From Massospora cicadina (taxonomy: Eukaryota; Entomophthoromycota; Entomophthoromycetes; Entomophthorales; Entomophthoraceae): a stretch of 64,000 nucleotides of DNA. The notes under the pieces were generated by a model. That model was not told where the DNA came from. It made no database searches and saw nothing but the letters and a program-made list of their open reading frames with translations. The stretch is from assembly GCA_022478985.1 (NCBI GenBank), contig JAKSZP010017471.1:1-64000 (forward strand), given 5' to 3'. The translations under genes were made by a program, and so were the position numbers. Positions 23,637-34,668 of this stretch are shown piece after piece. Numbering within the stretch: the first letter of the stretch is position 1; each line of letters opens with the position of its first letter.

Positions 23637-23990
23637 ATGAGCTTCCAGGGGGAAAGAGATCCGTTAAATGTCTACGTTGTAAACAAACAGAATTCATTTT
23701 ACTCTGAATGTAAATACTGTGACATTGTCATAGCAAAAACCTGTTTCCGCGCTATGATTGATATGGACAACCCAGTTAACATAGTATCCACAAAGTTGGT
23801 GGCGAAGTTGGCACTAAAGCTTGACGTGGAACATCATATAGTGTATGGGACTGCAGGTGCAGAAATCACAGTCTCTGAGGGAGCGTACATCATGCTACCC
23901 CTGCAGTTTGGGTCAATTGTCATTGCAGCACCAGCGATAGTACTACCACACAATTTTTATGGCATGTTAATTGAAGCCGCTTTTATGTGA
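23637..23990 (+). pseudogene. Element A protease remnant
   Basis: A 117-residue open stretch has AMIDMDNPVNIVSTKLVAKL, aligning with the retropepsin 'DTGSPVNIVS' site, followed by a flap-like and hydrophobic C-terminal part ending LPHNFYGMLIE. The DTG signature has become DMD, so it should be inactive. It lies between the zinc knuckle and the RT. Confidence 0.65.
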
Positions 23991-24699
23991 CACTTTGGGG
24001 CTGTTTTTAATATGACGGCGGAGACCTTAAAAATTCTGGGACAGCGGATCTCAATCTACTTTACCTCCAGTGGAGTACCAAAGGATATGGTGCATATGGT
24101 TCATATTAACCTTGTATATGGTGATGGGGTGATTCCGGTTTGTTACCATTGATTAAAGAGAAAGACTAAGCCCTTACTCATCATATATATGAATATCAAG
24201 GGCTACCGCTTAGAGCTGATGACCTTATATCTATCACCCCTGGACATCAAGTAATAGTGAACACTGAGTTAGAGTTGCAAGCCAGATGGGCTTTATGGGG
24301 AGGTCATTGGTACCTATCAGCAATTGTGGTTTGAGCCCCACGTGGCCCAGGCATTATACTCCCAGGACATGGGAGATCAAAGTCTTGGTAGCAAATTTCC
24401 AGAACAAACCAGTGCGAATCTGCTAGAACCAAATAGTGGCTTATTTACATTTGATCCCAGTTGAGAAGGTCCTCTGGGTTCATGAGTTTGGATCTCTGGA
24501 TGAATTTGGTTTGCCCATCAAACTGAAGCTCGGCGTAATGGCAGTTGTACCACATGAAAATTTAATGGGATTATTGGAAGACAAGAAATTTCAGGCGGAA
24601 GCTTTATTTTAAAAATAATGGAAATATTTAGTGTCCAAGATCATGATTTAAGGTGCGCACAGGGGTGGTCCATCATTTGGACACTGGGGATCATCCTCC

Positions 24700-25960
24700 C
24701 ATCAGGTCATAGTCAATTTGCCAATAAAGAGTAACTGAAGAAGTATTTACTGAGTAATTGAAAAGCTTCTTGAGCAAGGGATGCACAAACTGTCAAAGAG
24801 TATGTTGGCTTCGCCCATTCTTATTGTAAAATAGAAGGATGTCACCAATTGGGTAGTTGTAGACTACCAAAAGCTTAATAGCTTCACCAAGAAGGACTCA
24901 TATCCTTTTCCATGGATCAATGATATACTGGATCAGCTAGGCGGAGCCTGGTACTTCTCAGTGATGGACTTGATACTAGTTCTTGACAAATTGAGCTGCC
25001 CGTGGCAGAACAGGAGAAATGAGCCATTATCACATCCATGGGGCTTTTTAACCAACCCATATGCCTCAAGGTTTATTTAACGCCCTAGCTACGTTCCAGC
25101 GGGCCATGGATACCATTCTAGGCGACCTGAAGCTGTAATGCGTCTTTGTGTATCTTGATGACATCAATGTATTCTCCCACATATTTTATGAGCACCTTAC
25201 ACAACTGAAAGAGGTATTCCGCTGGTTGGCTAAGGACAACATTAAGATTAAGCCCCAGAAATTCCACTTTTTCAAGTACCAGCTGGAGTACCTTTAGTTT
25301 GTGGTAGATGCAACAGGGCTAAAACCTCAACCTGCTAAGGTGAAGGCAATCTAGAAGATGACTATACCCACCAGTAAGCGTGACATCCAGGTGTTTTTGG
25401 GGAAGGTCAGTTACTACTTCCGTTTTATACCCAACTTCAGCTGTATTGGAGGTCCACTGTTTGAGTTATCAAAAAAGGATACCGCATTTGAATAGATGGA
25501 ACGCTTTCAACACTCCTTAGATACACTTTGGATGACGTTGATCAAAGTGCCAATGCTTTGCTACCCAAACTTAAAAAGAAATTTATTTTACTAATGGATG
25601 CATCAAATTCCGCTGTTGGGGCAGTTTTGTCCCAAAAAGATGACGAAGGGGAGGAGCACCCAGCGACGTACTGCAGTTGAATCCTGAATTGTCTCAAACG
25701 TAATTACACCATGACTGAGTGGGAATGCTTAGCGGTGATCTACGCTTTTAAGCAATTCAGAGTATATTTGGATGGCATAAAGTTCAAAGTTATAACGTAT
25801 CATGCTGTTACGCTGGTTGCAGAGCCTTAAAGAGCCTGAGTGGCGTCTAGCCCGGTGGGACCTTAAGCTGCAGGCTTATGATTTCAAGACTCTTCATTGA
25901 CTGGGAGCCAAACACCAGAATGCAGACTGCCTGTTAAGATTCCCCACAATTGCAGTTACA
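24700..25960 (+). pseudogene. Element A reverse transcriptase and RNase H
   Basis: RT motifs: VVVDYQKLNSFTKKDSYPFPWI near 24880, FSVMDL, and VYLDDINVFSH with the catalytic pair intact at 25151-25162. RNase H follows: LMDASNSAVGAVLSQ near 25590-25640 and RNYTMTEWECLAVIYAFKQF near 25700, ending YLDG near 25770. Several stops fall where Trp or Gln would be expected. No single frame spans the region. Confidence 0.8.
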
Positions 25961-27180
25961 GAGGATCAAAGCAACATCATATATGATAGGATGCTCAGCG
26001 AAAATATGTTTATGAGCCGCCACAAGTCATAAAGATATTAAATAAAATGCGAGCCTATACCTTCCAGCAGAACGGTGAGTTGTACAAGTGGATTGGAGAT
26101 TCAACAGCAAACTTCCCATAACCCTCAGAATGGCCTAACATTATCATGAGTGCACATAGGGTAGATGAACATGTTGTATGCAAAGGATGTTGGAATTGTT
26201 ACATCCTCATTATTATTGGAGAATGAACTTTGACGTGCTGGAAATAATAACCTTCTGCCACCAGTGACAAGTGGAAAAGCCGCTCTGCCAGAAAACGTCC
26301 TACCAGTTAGTGAAACCACATTTTGCTTGGCATACGGCTTCCATTGATAATGTTGACCCTCTGCCAACTGGAGCTAACCGTTCCAAATAAATTCTGGTGG
26401 CAATTGCTTACTTGACCAGATGGGTTGAGGTGTGGGCGATACAGTATCTGGGGGTGGTCACAGTTGCCAAGTTCATAATGGAATGTATTGTCCAGCAACA
26501 CAGCTTTCCTCAGTTTCTCCTTACCAATAACAGAACTAGTTTCACTTCCCACATCCTCCCAAAGCTAAATGAGCTGATGGCCATCCATGGGGTTCTGACA
26601 TCCCCATACCACCTAAGTCCAATGGAATGATTGAACAGGTCAATGGGACTTTAGTGAACATACTCGGTAAATTAGTAGCAGATTGACCCCCAGATTGGAG
26701 TTCCCTTCTTTTCACCACTGACTTCGCCTAAAAATATAGTTATTATTCTTCCACAGGCAAGAGCCCCTTCAAATTACTGTATTGATGACACCCTGCTCTT
26801 CTGTGCTGCTATACGCCTGTGCAGAAGATACTGGTGGAATGGATCCTCAACGTTATTTGATGACCCTAGCTGACACATTAATCAAATTGAAAACTGAAGT
26901 GTACTTGTTCATATTAGCCAAAAAGATTAAATATCAAGCTGCCTATCAGGTATGACATAGCGGGTTAGCCCAGTTCAAAGATTGGGACATGGTTATACTA
27001 CATGACCAACGCTGGTTTGGGCAGAAGCACAAGTTGGCTAGTATCTAAATTAAGCCATACAAAATCATTAGGAAAACAGGTGTCAATGCCTATACCATCA
27101 AGGACCCCGTGAGCGGTCAGATTATCAACTGAGTGCATAAAAAGTTATTCTGGGCGTATAAGCGATAGGAGCCTTATTGT
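25961..27180 (+). pseudogene. Element A integrase
   Basis: A core piece at 26397-26630 reads AIAYLTRWVEVWAI and TSHILPKLNELMAIHGV, followed by SPYHLSPME. The C-terminal part near 26985-27130 reads DMVILHDQRWFGQKHKLA and YKIIRKTGVNAYTI. It ends close to the 3' LTR with no chromodomain. The frame is broken repeatedly. Confidence 0.7.
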
Positions 27181-27200
27181 CCATTAAATTGGGGGGATTA

Positions 27201-27785
27201 TACCATAATTCTGATATGAATGGTCAATAAGCCCTAAATTATTATGGCGGAATGGGTTGAATACGCTGATCATGATTATGAGTTACGATTATTCAAGCGC
27301 CTTAGGATGAGGCGATATTGGGTTGGAAAGGATATTGAATTGCCTCCAAATCATGATATAAGGTGATATTGACAAAATAATGAATAATGAGATGTTGACA
27401 TATGATGAATATTGAGTGGATCACCTCCATCTAGGGCAATCGTGAATTTGATAAATGATGACCTCAGCTGGAACTGCTGATGATATGGCGGAAAAAATAG
27501 TCTAATAAAAAGGGTCAGAATCAACTGAGGTCACTGGGATATCAGTGATATGAGAAGATTGAAAGGGGAGGTTGTCAATAGTTTATAGGAAGTGGACCAG
27601 TGAGGATCCACTAAAAGTAATAAGTAAAATAGAAATATTATTGGTACAATTGCTCCATATATATTAAAAGCTCATTCATTTATCATGGATGAAAATCTTC
27701 ATAATATTAGTCCTATTTCTCAGTGGGCGTAACCCTGTACAGAAAACCCTTGACGTATCTCTGATATACTTTCAAAATTATAACA
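27201..27785 (+). repeat. 3' LTR of element A
   Basis: It starts TACCATAATTCTGATATG, where the 5' copy has TG, so the terminal G has become A. It ends TATAACA. It keeps the ACTGGAC/AATGGTC and AATAAGCCC landmarks. Confidence 0.85.
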
Positions 27786-27790
27786 GTAAT

Positions 27791-29710
27791 TGTGGAAAAA
27801 CTCTCTTTCCGCTTAGTGTAAATTTCTAAGCAAATTTTATGGAAAACAAAGAAAGTAAATTTTGATTGCCTGCTGTAGTTTCTCTCTGATGTCCTCAGAT
27901 TCCCCGCCAGTTGCTCCAGTGTGGGGCAGCGGAAAAACTCCCCTTGCCTTTTTCCATATGGTGAGAAAACGCACTCAGACTGGCTTGCCCAGTCATACCA
28001 AACCCCTGGGATGCTTTTTTCCTCCCAAGGATCTTGATGCCCACCTAACTCATACCCAAGCAGTGCCTTATTGCCCCCTGATGCTCCCCTCAAAGCAACA
28101 TGCATTTTGGCCTTAGAATTAATTATAGGAAACTTTTCCTTACCACAACCAAGCCATTATTGAAATGGCACAGGAGGTGATGTCTCCATCCAGTTTTATT
28201 TTCTGCCCCTATAAGAAGTATTTTGATCTTGGATACACCTGTGAAGCCAACGCCGCCACTGCAGCAAATTTGCCCCTGGTTTTCCAGGGTACCCCTCTCC
28301 CCACAATTTGGACCTGGCTCCAAGTGGATGCCACTTTGGTGGTTCAGTTTTCTGGTTTGCCCAACCATCTCCCTCTGCGGTACTCCACCAGGAGCTAATG
28401 GTTGGTTAACAGCCTATGGCTACAACACCATCCTACAATTTGTGGTCCAAAATGGTGCCACACACCTTGCTGGCCTTGGGCGTATGCCAGGATCAGCCCT
28501 GAATTTAGTAAAATTTCCTTGTCAATTCCCCCTTGCGCCATAATTCCCTCTTCCCCTGACCATCCATTATGGGACCGTGTTGAGGGCGGGCGGATGATCT
28601 GTCCATCCTGTTTTGAGTTGGACCACTTGAAATGTAAGTGCCCTTCCTTAGCTGCTTCCAACAGCTCTGATTTTTTGTCTGCTGGCTTCTTTTCTGCTGC
28701 CCACCCCACACCAGTTTTGGTATGGGGTACAATCCTAACTTACTCTCCCCCAAAGCCTGTTGCTGCAGCCATGCCTGCAGCCATCAATCAACCTCCTCCT
28801 TGCCCCAGTGCCACAAGCGTTCCTCCAATCAAGAGCTGGCTTGGACCCAAGTTCGCTCCCATGTTTCCTAAAACAAACCAATTAAAGGTCAGGCATATGC
28901 CAATTCCCCAATTCAATTCAACCAAAATTCTTGGGATCTATTGACTGAAATTGATGAGATTGGGAATATTATTGAAAACCCCACTATCCAACTCAAGCAG
29001 TTTTATATATGCTAACCATGATGCTAGGCTACCCCCTCATTTATTCACCCCAGCAAAACGCTGAAACGTTCTGCGGTGACCACCAGCTGGCTGTTGAAGA
29101 AACGGCAAAGCCAGATTGTCATCCTCTCCGCAAAGTAGTCACAAATCAGTGGTGATGCTTGCAGGAGGAATCCCTCCTTCCACTATTTCCTCCACAGCCA
29201 ACAAGCTTCAAAAGAATATGTTGATCAAATATCACAAAGCCACCAATGCTGCCATCCAGCATGTGGCAGTGGTAGCGTGGAATCCAAAAGCCAAGATTAC
29301 CCATGCCAATATTGCCGCATTTTTAAAGCTCCCTGACGCTTGCATGAAAGCTGAAACAGCTTTGAATGTTTATATTGTCTCTCTTATAGTCAACCACAGT
29401 CTTTCTGCCACCCCAATCATCAGAAATTTTTCTTTACATCCCGCTGATGCCCCAACGCCCCTGCTCTCCACTGTAACCTGTGATCTGCTTTAGGGTGAAG
29501 ATGTTGCCAAGACTGAGCCCCCTCCCCTTCCGCCATGATGGGATAAACGGTTTTCTACTGTCCCACTGGTTGGTTGAGTTCACATTTTGTGTGTCATCCG
29601 CTCGTTTTGGGCAGTTCATTCATTTATTTAGTGAGAGTTTATTTTGTTTGCTCTTCAAGATTTGGTAATTTCCGTCTCCTGGTTGGCTTACCTTGGTTAA
29701 ATAAATTACA
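27791..29710 (+). mobile_element. LINE-like element K with ORF1 and 3' tail but no reverse transcriptase
   Basis: It is flanked by gtaattgtgg (27786-27795) and gtagttgtga (29711-29720), 8 of 10 bases equal with only A/G differences. It carries broken ORF1-like segments (27862-28116, 28402-28944, 29116-29493) with a CCHC knuckle CPSCFELDHLKCKC near 28605-28646. After a short 3' region it ends GGTAAT...CCTGGTTGGCTTACC...TTAAATAAAT at 29664-29707. That tail is nearly the same as the tail of the SINE at 32995-33277. No endonuclease or RT motif fits between ORF1 and the tail. F protein sequence continues in frame on both sides once K and A are skipped. Confidence 0.65.
28402..28944 (+). pseudogene. 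Element K ORF1 segment with zinc knuckle
   Basis: The longest open stretch of K, 180 residues. CPSCFELDHLKCKC fits C-X2-C-X4-H-X4-C. After the knuckle comes a Pro/Ala/Ser-rich tail. Upstream in other frames are blocks such as LTAYGYNTILQFVVQNG. A nucleic-acid-binding ORF1 protein of a LINE is the best reading given the context; an LTR-element Gag is the alternative. Confidence 0.5.
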
Positions 29711-30040
29711 GTAGTTGTGACTATTCCAGGATACTTTGCATGCTTAGTGGAGTCCATAATATTGATGAAGATATCAAATTGTCACCAACAGCCAACAACC
29801 AAAATAACAAGGTACATGAGGTCTCTAATCTAGGAGAAGCTCATCACAAAGTTTCCATCACCTGCAACAAAAGGGAAAGGTGATAATACATGGTAGCTGG
29901 GAATGGCTTGAGACGCAACGCCTTTTAAAAACTGACCAACCCCTAAGGGAAGGTTCAGAGCCTCCGCAAGCTCCTGACAAATAAAGTTTTCAGTAGCGCC
30001 AGTGTCCTCTAAAGTGAGCTCTTGGGAATTATTCCCAGAA
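29711..30040 (-). pseudogene. Element F protease
   Basis: The minus-strand peptide EDTGATENFICQELAEAL with GVGQFLKGVASQAIP marks a retropepsin; the DTG triad is intact (29985-30009). It continues in frame (HAKYPGIVT...) to 29721 and then, beyond K and A, into IPYLDITAMALPKRW at 21680. Confidence 0.8.
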
Positions 30041-31640
30041 GATGAGGATTAGCCATGAACAAAAAATATGCAGAGGAGGATTTATTTTCTATGGAGCCAA
30101 GGGACAATAAGATAGCTAAAGCCCAGAGGGGGATAGTAGGTGAGAATATCTACAGAGGCTCAACAGAGAATGACTCCACTTTGCCAGTGAGTTGCCCACG
30201 GAAGTTGAACGGAGTAGGATAGCTTAACGCTCTATGATAAGCAAAGGGAAGATCCTTATCAAAGGAAGCTATACCAGTAATGACGGTCAAGCTTCTGAAA
30301 GGGTCAGCCAAGGCGAGTTTGTCTTCAATTTATCTTTTCATGGTTATCTACCCGTTTTTGGATAGTGTCCTCCAAGAAAGGTAACTCTGGGGTTATTGGA
30401 AAGAGCTGTAAAACTGGACCAATAGGGACAACAGGTTGAACAGGGGGTATATGTTTTAAAATGGCACCTGAGGGTCCATAGCTAGAGTAAAACAAATGCT
30501 CTGAATCAAGAGAGTTGGACTTACTAACCCCCTCTACTTTTGAGGATAAAAGCGAGGGGTACTCCGTGGAGCACAACGGTGCAGGGCAGTAGTAAGGAGA
30601 CCACCACCTATGATGGAGGTTTCAGTATCCCCTTCCAATGATCTCACTGCTGGTTCTAAACAGTACTGTAATAGTCCAGTAGGAGGATATCTAAGGGTCA
30701 GGTTTGTGGTGTCCACTATAGCTAGGCCCTCAGCACTATAGGTCACAATGGGATATAAAACTTGACTGACGTCAGGTATACCAAGATAGACTCCCTGATA
30801 GTGCACAACAGAGATATAATTGTCATATTATAAGATCTGAATTTTCGCAGTATATTTAGGTTTGACAGCGTAGATTTTTGTGATAGCATGGATGCAAGAT
30901 GGAGCACGTCCCTGATAAGGATGGGGAAGGGATAATTCATATGCCAAGGGCAGAATCATTGTTATCCATGGGGACTTGTGGAAGGACTTTTTAATTGTTC
31001 AAGGGGCTAAAGCCTTGATGCTTGTCTTAGAACAGGCGCAAGTACTGCGCCTTAGTGAGGTCTCCTTGGGACAAATAGACAAAGGTGCTATAATTCTCAA
31101 AGGTGGCATGGGGAAACTTGTGGGGCTTGACGAATGTTTTAGTGCTGGGAGGGATTACAGGAGGGATCTATTAGTTTCACCAGCAGTAAAAACATTGTTG
31201 AGCTCCTACTGGAATCTCATGGAGAAGCAGCTGGAAGAGGAGAACATCAGATAAGTCCTTGCCTTGAGACTTATGGAGAGACTTAAGGTTGGACAACATA
31301 TTAAAGGTCTCCTTTTTAAATTTTAAGTCGCTAAAGTGGGTTAGGGTTAAGCTGGTAGTGGAAAGTACTACACACTGTATGAGCTTCTTGAGTGAGAGAG
31401 CCAAACAACATCCTCATAATACTCTTTAAAGAAGTTAACAACTAAGGCCAGGAGGGATACAAGTACCATCCCAGTGAACAGTCTCAAGAAGAGATAACTT
31501 TGAGAGAGTGGGCTGACTCTAGACACCCAACAGGAAAAAAACTCACAACAAAATCTAAGCTTTTCTCAGATAATTTCATGGAAAGTGAAATACAGGAGAT
31601 TGCAATTCAAAAATGCGCCAAGTAAAAGGTGTTAAAAGAG
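30041..31640 (-). pseudogene. Element F gag region
   Basis: Minus-strand open stretches at 31404-31177, 30940-30743, 30806-30534 and 30576-30325 lie between the 5' LTR and the protease. The last contains a Pro-rich linker (PPVQPVVPIGPVLQL). No zinc knuckle was recognised. Gag identity rests on position. Confidence 0.45.
31609..31621 (-). promoter_or_regulatory. Possible primer-binding site of element F
   Basis: The minus strand reads CTTGGCGCATTTT about 27 bases after the LTR end. The complement ends GCGCCAAG, containing a CCA. The distance is long for a Gypsy element, so the LTR end or the site may be misjudged. Confidence 0.3.
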
Positions 31641-31647
31641 GTCAAAT

Positions 31648-32377
31648 TTATCAAGAAGGAGAAAGCAACGTCTCAATTATCTCTTTGTTGTTTCCATATA
31701 ATTTTGTAGCAAAATTCAGGCTAAAATGAAGCAAACAATTAGGGATAAGGGTCCCTGAGAGTTAAAGAGTTGGGTTGGTACTGCGGTGGAAAGCGGAAAG
31801 ATAAGACGTGGCAGACTTGGCAGATTAGGCCATGGCTTGAGGGGGAGTTTAACGCCAAAGGGAAGGGTCAGACCAGAGCTTGAAGCGGAGTCTGGTAAAC
31901 ATGGTAGGGTTTAACCAGAGTTTTAATTATGAAAATGTGTTCAAATGTAAACGGAAACTTAAGCAAACTATCCTAAAACTTTAATTAATCCTATTCTGGT
32001 ATCTGAGAAATAAGAGACTTCTCATCTTAGACTTTATATATAGGGAAGTTTACAATAGTTTTGAAATGACTAAAAACCTGATCCATGCCAGAAAAGTTAT
32101 TGTCTTTTAAGCAAAATTGAAATTTTATGAATTTACCCAAATTCCAAATATTCAGCTTAGCTTGTTCTCAGGATTTTAAAGTCAATTTTGTCAAATATTC
32201 TGCCACTATGGTGCTATATATCTCAGCCCTGACTGGCAAAGCAAGAACCAATTTGCAGTCAATGGCCTTAGAGAGGTCATTGGTGTCCCTCAAGGGTTCT
32301 GTCATTGGCTCCAGGGGCTTCTTATGCTTGGCTTTAGTAGAGCGTTCTACCTGGGTAAAATGTCACTAACTGTGACA
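31648..32377 (-). repeat. 5' LTR of element F
   Basis: 730 bases, pairing with 8629-9510 but lacking the 147-base insertion found there. It contains TTTATATATAGGG near 32031-32043 on the plus strand. It begins TGTCACAGTTAGTGACA on the minus strand at 32377. Confidence 0.8.
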
Positions 32378-32994
32378 ACATGTCCTTGTTTAATAATCTT
32401 TTATATATGACACTTTAATATTTTAGAATGTAATTGTATAAATTTTATCATTGAACCAAAAATGCCATATATATATAAAATCATTTTATAATGATGTATA
32501 TTTATGACATATATGTACTATTGCCACATGTCTTAAGAGAAAAAGACAATCATTATCATATTATATTACTGCTACTCTGGAAAAACAAGTTAGGTATCTT
32601 ACAGAGTTTTAATTTGCTACCAACACTATCATCTACTCAAATAATATCTTTAACCACACTTTAATTAATACACGAACAAATTTTGCAAGCATATGATGCA
32701 TGTACAGTCTTATAAGCTAAGAAATTTGTTTTGGTTAAATCCTTGTAATATGGGTGGCTTCAACAAAATCACCTCGTCTTTAATTATTAATAATTTTTAT
32801 GTGCTTTACAATGTCAAATCTAGTTAAATTGTAAATATTCAGACTACTAGCCTTAGTATGGGGAAGTTGTCAGTTGACATTTAGAGAAAGTAGGTTGATT
32901 TTTTCCTTAAAAGGTAGAAAAAAAGAAAATTTAAAAAATAATCATCTATACAAGGCTGAACGTTCAAACTTATATTACACAAAAAATGTTTTAT

Positions 32995-33277
32995 TTATTT
33001 AACTGAGGCAAGCCGACCAGGGGACAGGCATTACCGAAAGAAAGAAACGACATGAAACCTGAACAGGGTCAACTCCGTCGAAGAAAGTTTTTCCACCTCC
33101 GGATCGGGACTCAAATTTTTCTGGTTACGTCATGGGTAAGGTTTTCGTGTTATTAGACCTACTAACCGCCAATAGCTTCCTTTGGCTGGCACCCCGATCG
33201 ATGTGCGAAGGGCGGGAATCGAACCCGCAACCTTCAGGTTGGTAGCCGTACGCCCTTACCGACTCGCCTTCCACCCC
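32995..33277 (-). mobile_element. tRNA-derived SINE (SINE-1), full length
   Basis: It is flanked by a perfect 17-base duplication, cacaaaaaatgttttat, at 32978-32994 and 33278-33294. On the minus strand the head holds a Pol III box A-like GGCGAGTCGG (33259-33268) and a canonical box B GGTTCGATTCC (33215-33225) within a T-arm-like stem GCGGG/CCCGC. A body of about 180 bases follows. The 3' tail (32992-33035) reads GGTAATGCCTGTCCCC, TGGTCGGCTTGCC, then TTAAATAAATAAAA. This tail matches LINE-like element K. The head is too degenerate around the anticodon to name the parent tRNA. Its GC content stands out sharply from the surroundings. Confidence 0.85.
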
Positions 33278-34155
33278 CACAAAAAATGTTTTATGATTGG
33301 TAATGTAGATACTATAAAGGTTTAGTCTTACCTTGACTGAACTAGATTATAAAGGGTTAAAAAGTTTTGGGTGGTAACAAAATTTTGGTTAAAATTATAC
33401 CAATGGCAAATTGTGTGATTTGCAAACTAGATTTTTTTTCTTGGTTTAACAAAAGAACTTCAAAAATGCATTATATATATAGTCAATAAAAATACATTAA
33501 AAGTATGACTAATCAATAAAAAACGCACTAAAAAGTATGAAAAATTGATAAAAAGACGTTTAATTGATAAGTAACCCTTCTTGAAGTTGGCGCCATATTT
33601 CAAACTAATTTATAGAACTTCTCTCATTGTACCAATGAGATTATATTATATTGGGTTCATTTGTAAACTGTAAGAAACTAAGAACACACAGTGTTGAGTA
33701 TATATATTATAAAAATTATGTATATACCTTTTAGTGCGTTTTTGAGTCAGATACACAATCAACATGACAGTGATGATCATTACTACATTGTTTATATGCC
33801 TGTTTGTTGATGAAATTAGTATTATTTTATATAACATTTTACAGGATTCAAGTATATTTACATATGGCTAAGTGGCAGGTGGTCATAAGTAATTAATTAT
33901 TATTTACCTTATCAACTCTATGGAATGCATTTAAGCTGGCTGTTACTATACACCACAGCACATACCAGTACATGAAATCCCTTGCACACACTATCACACT
34001 CAAACATATGCAGATTTATGCACAAACTACCAGTGATAAGAGCATCTGTATAATGAATAATCATACAAGACAAAATATTCAAAGCAATCACAAGCAACAA
34101 ACAATACTGAAAAACTGAGATATCAATAAATAGTACACTAAGATACTGCACTGAG

Positions 34156-34194
34156 TCCCCCCCCTTGGGTTGGGACCATCTAGTACTAAAAAAA
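34156..34194 (+). mobile_element. 39-bp micro-insertion with poly(A) and target duplication
   Basis: Two perfect 16-base copies of aagatactgcactgag (34140-34155 and 34195-34210) bracket a 39-base insert: a run of C, then TTGGGTTGGGACCATC, then TAGTACT and a run of A. This is the signature of target-primed reverse transcription of a severely 5'-truncated non-LTR element. The 3' end ACCATCTAGTACT plus A-run recurs at 56689-56705. Confidence 0.75.
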
Positions 34195-34379
34195 AAGATA
34201 CTGCACTGAGCTGAGATCCATTTTTACAACATCTAACCTGCAATTTATAAATATTAGAATTACAATTACTCCTTATTGATACCGCACACATGCACTTATA
34301 CTACACAAGACAGTAAATATATAATGGCAAGCACTGATTTTACTTTGCAGAACTTATAAGATAAACATTACCGCAATAA

Positions 34380-34668
34380 TTTAAATTTTATTTGGGGTGG
34401 GCTGACCTGGGGATGATATCGCACAATTTAAGGGAAATTGAAGAAATGGGAAAGGAGTATAAAACTTAGGAAACCTCCATGTGTGGTGTATGATAGGCCA
34501 GGAACTCCATGGATCGCCTTGCTATCTGCTATCTCAGTTTAGGCTTTGGTGCGCAATGCCAACATAGTTGTAATCATTTACTATTTAAAGTTCATCTACT
34601 GGGATTGGACTTGAGGAGGCAGTGGTAGTGAGCATATACTAAACCACTGGGGTACCCTCCCCTAATAC
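34380..34668 (-). mobile_element. tRNA-derived SINE (SINE-3), full length
   Basis: It is flanked by taccgcaataa (34369-34379) and tactgcaataa (34669-34679), 10 of 11 bases equal. On the minus strand the head contains a box A-like TGGTTTAGTA and a box B-like AGTCCAATCCC 37 to 50 bases later. The 3' tail at 34387-34413 reads TCCCCAGGTCAGCCCACC, then CCAAATAAA, nearly the same as the end of LINE L at 41349-41375. Length is 289 bases, close to SINE-1, but head and body differ from it. Confidence 0.7.

Larger units (their letters stand above)
21693..27785 (+). mobile_element. Ty3/Gypsy element A, full length, inactive
   Basis: LTRs lie at 21693-22273 (581 bases) and 27201-27785 (585 bases). Flanks gtatt (21688-21692) and gtaat (27786-27790) match at 4 of 5. 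The primer-binding site is TGGTGCTCACTA at 22275; a GGGGGGATTA tract lies directly before the 3' LTR. The order is gag, CCHC, protease, RT, RNase H, integrase, with no chromodomain seen. It inserted in F at the left target duplication of K. Many stops; LTRs clearly diverged, so it is old compared with C. Confidence 0.9.
8629..32377 (-). mobile_element. Chromovirus-type Ty3/Gypsy element F, opened by nested insertions
   Basis: The two LTRs lie at 8629-9510 (3') and 31648-32377 (5'); both begin TGTCACAGTTAGTGACA on the minus strand. The flanks tcatg (8624-8628) and acatg (32378-32382) match at 4 of 5 bases, a plausible target duplication. Inside, minus strand: gag and protease 29711-31640, RT 20715-21692, RNase H about 11290-11646, integrase and chromodomain 9560-11290. 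Three insertion sets interrupt it: a solo LTR-H with element G inside (11647-20714), element A (21693-27785) and LINE-like K (27791-29710). The F protein reads on across the A+K site in one frame, which supports a single ancestral element. Confidence 0.8.

Noticed and set aside
28123..28753. Minus-strand open frames opposite the K ORF1
   Set aside because: The plus strand holds the CCHC motif and the 3' tail direction agrees with plus; the minus frames have no motif.
32461..32530. TA-rich simple repeat that could be an origin or promoter
   Set aside because: Such runs are common in this AT-rich block and nothing else marks it.
33190..33278. A tRNA gene on the minus strand with perfect T-arm and box B
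   Set aside because: The anticodon and acceptor stems do not pair, a 180-base body with a LINE-like tail follows, and a 17-base target duplication encloses the whole unit. It is a SINE head.
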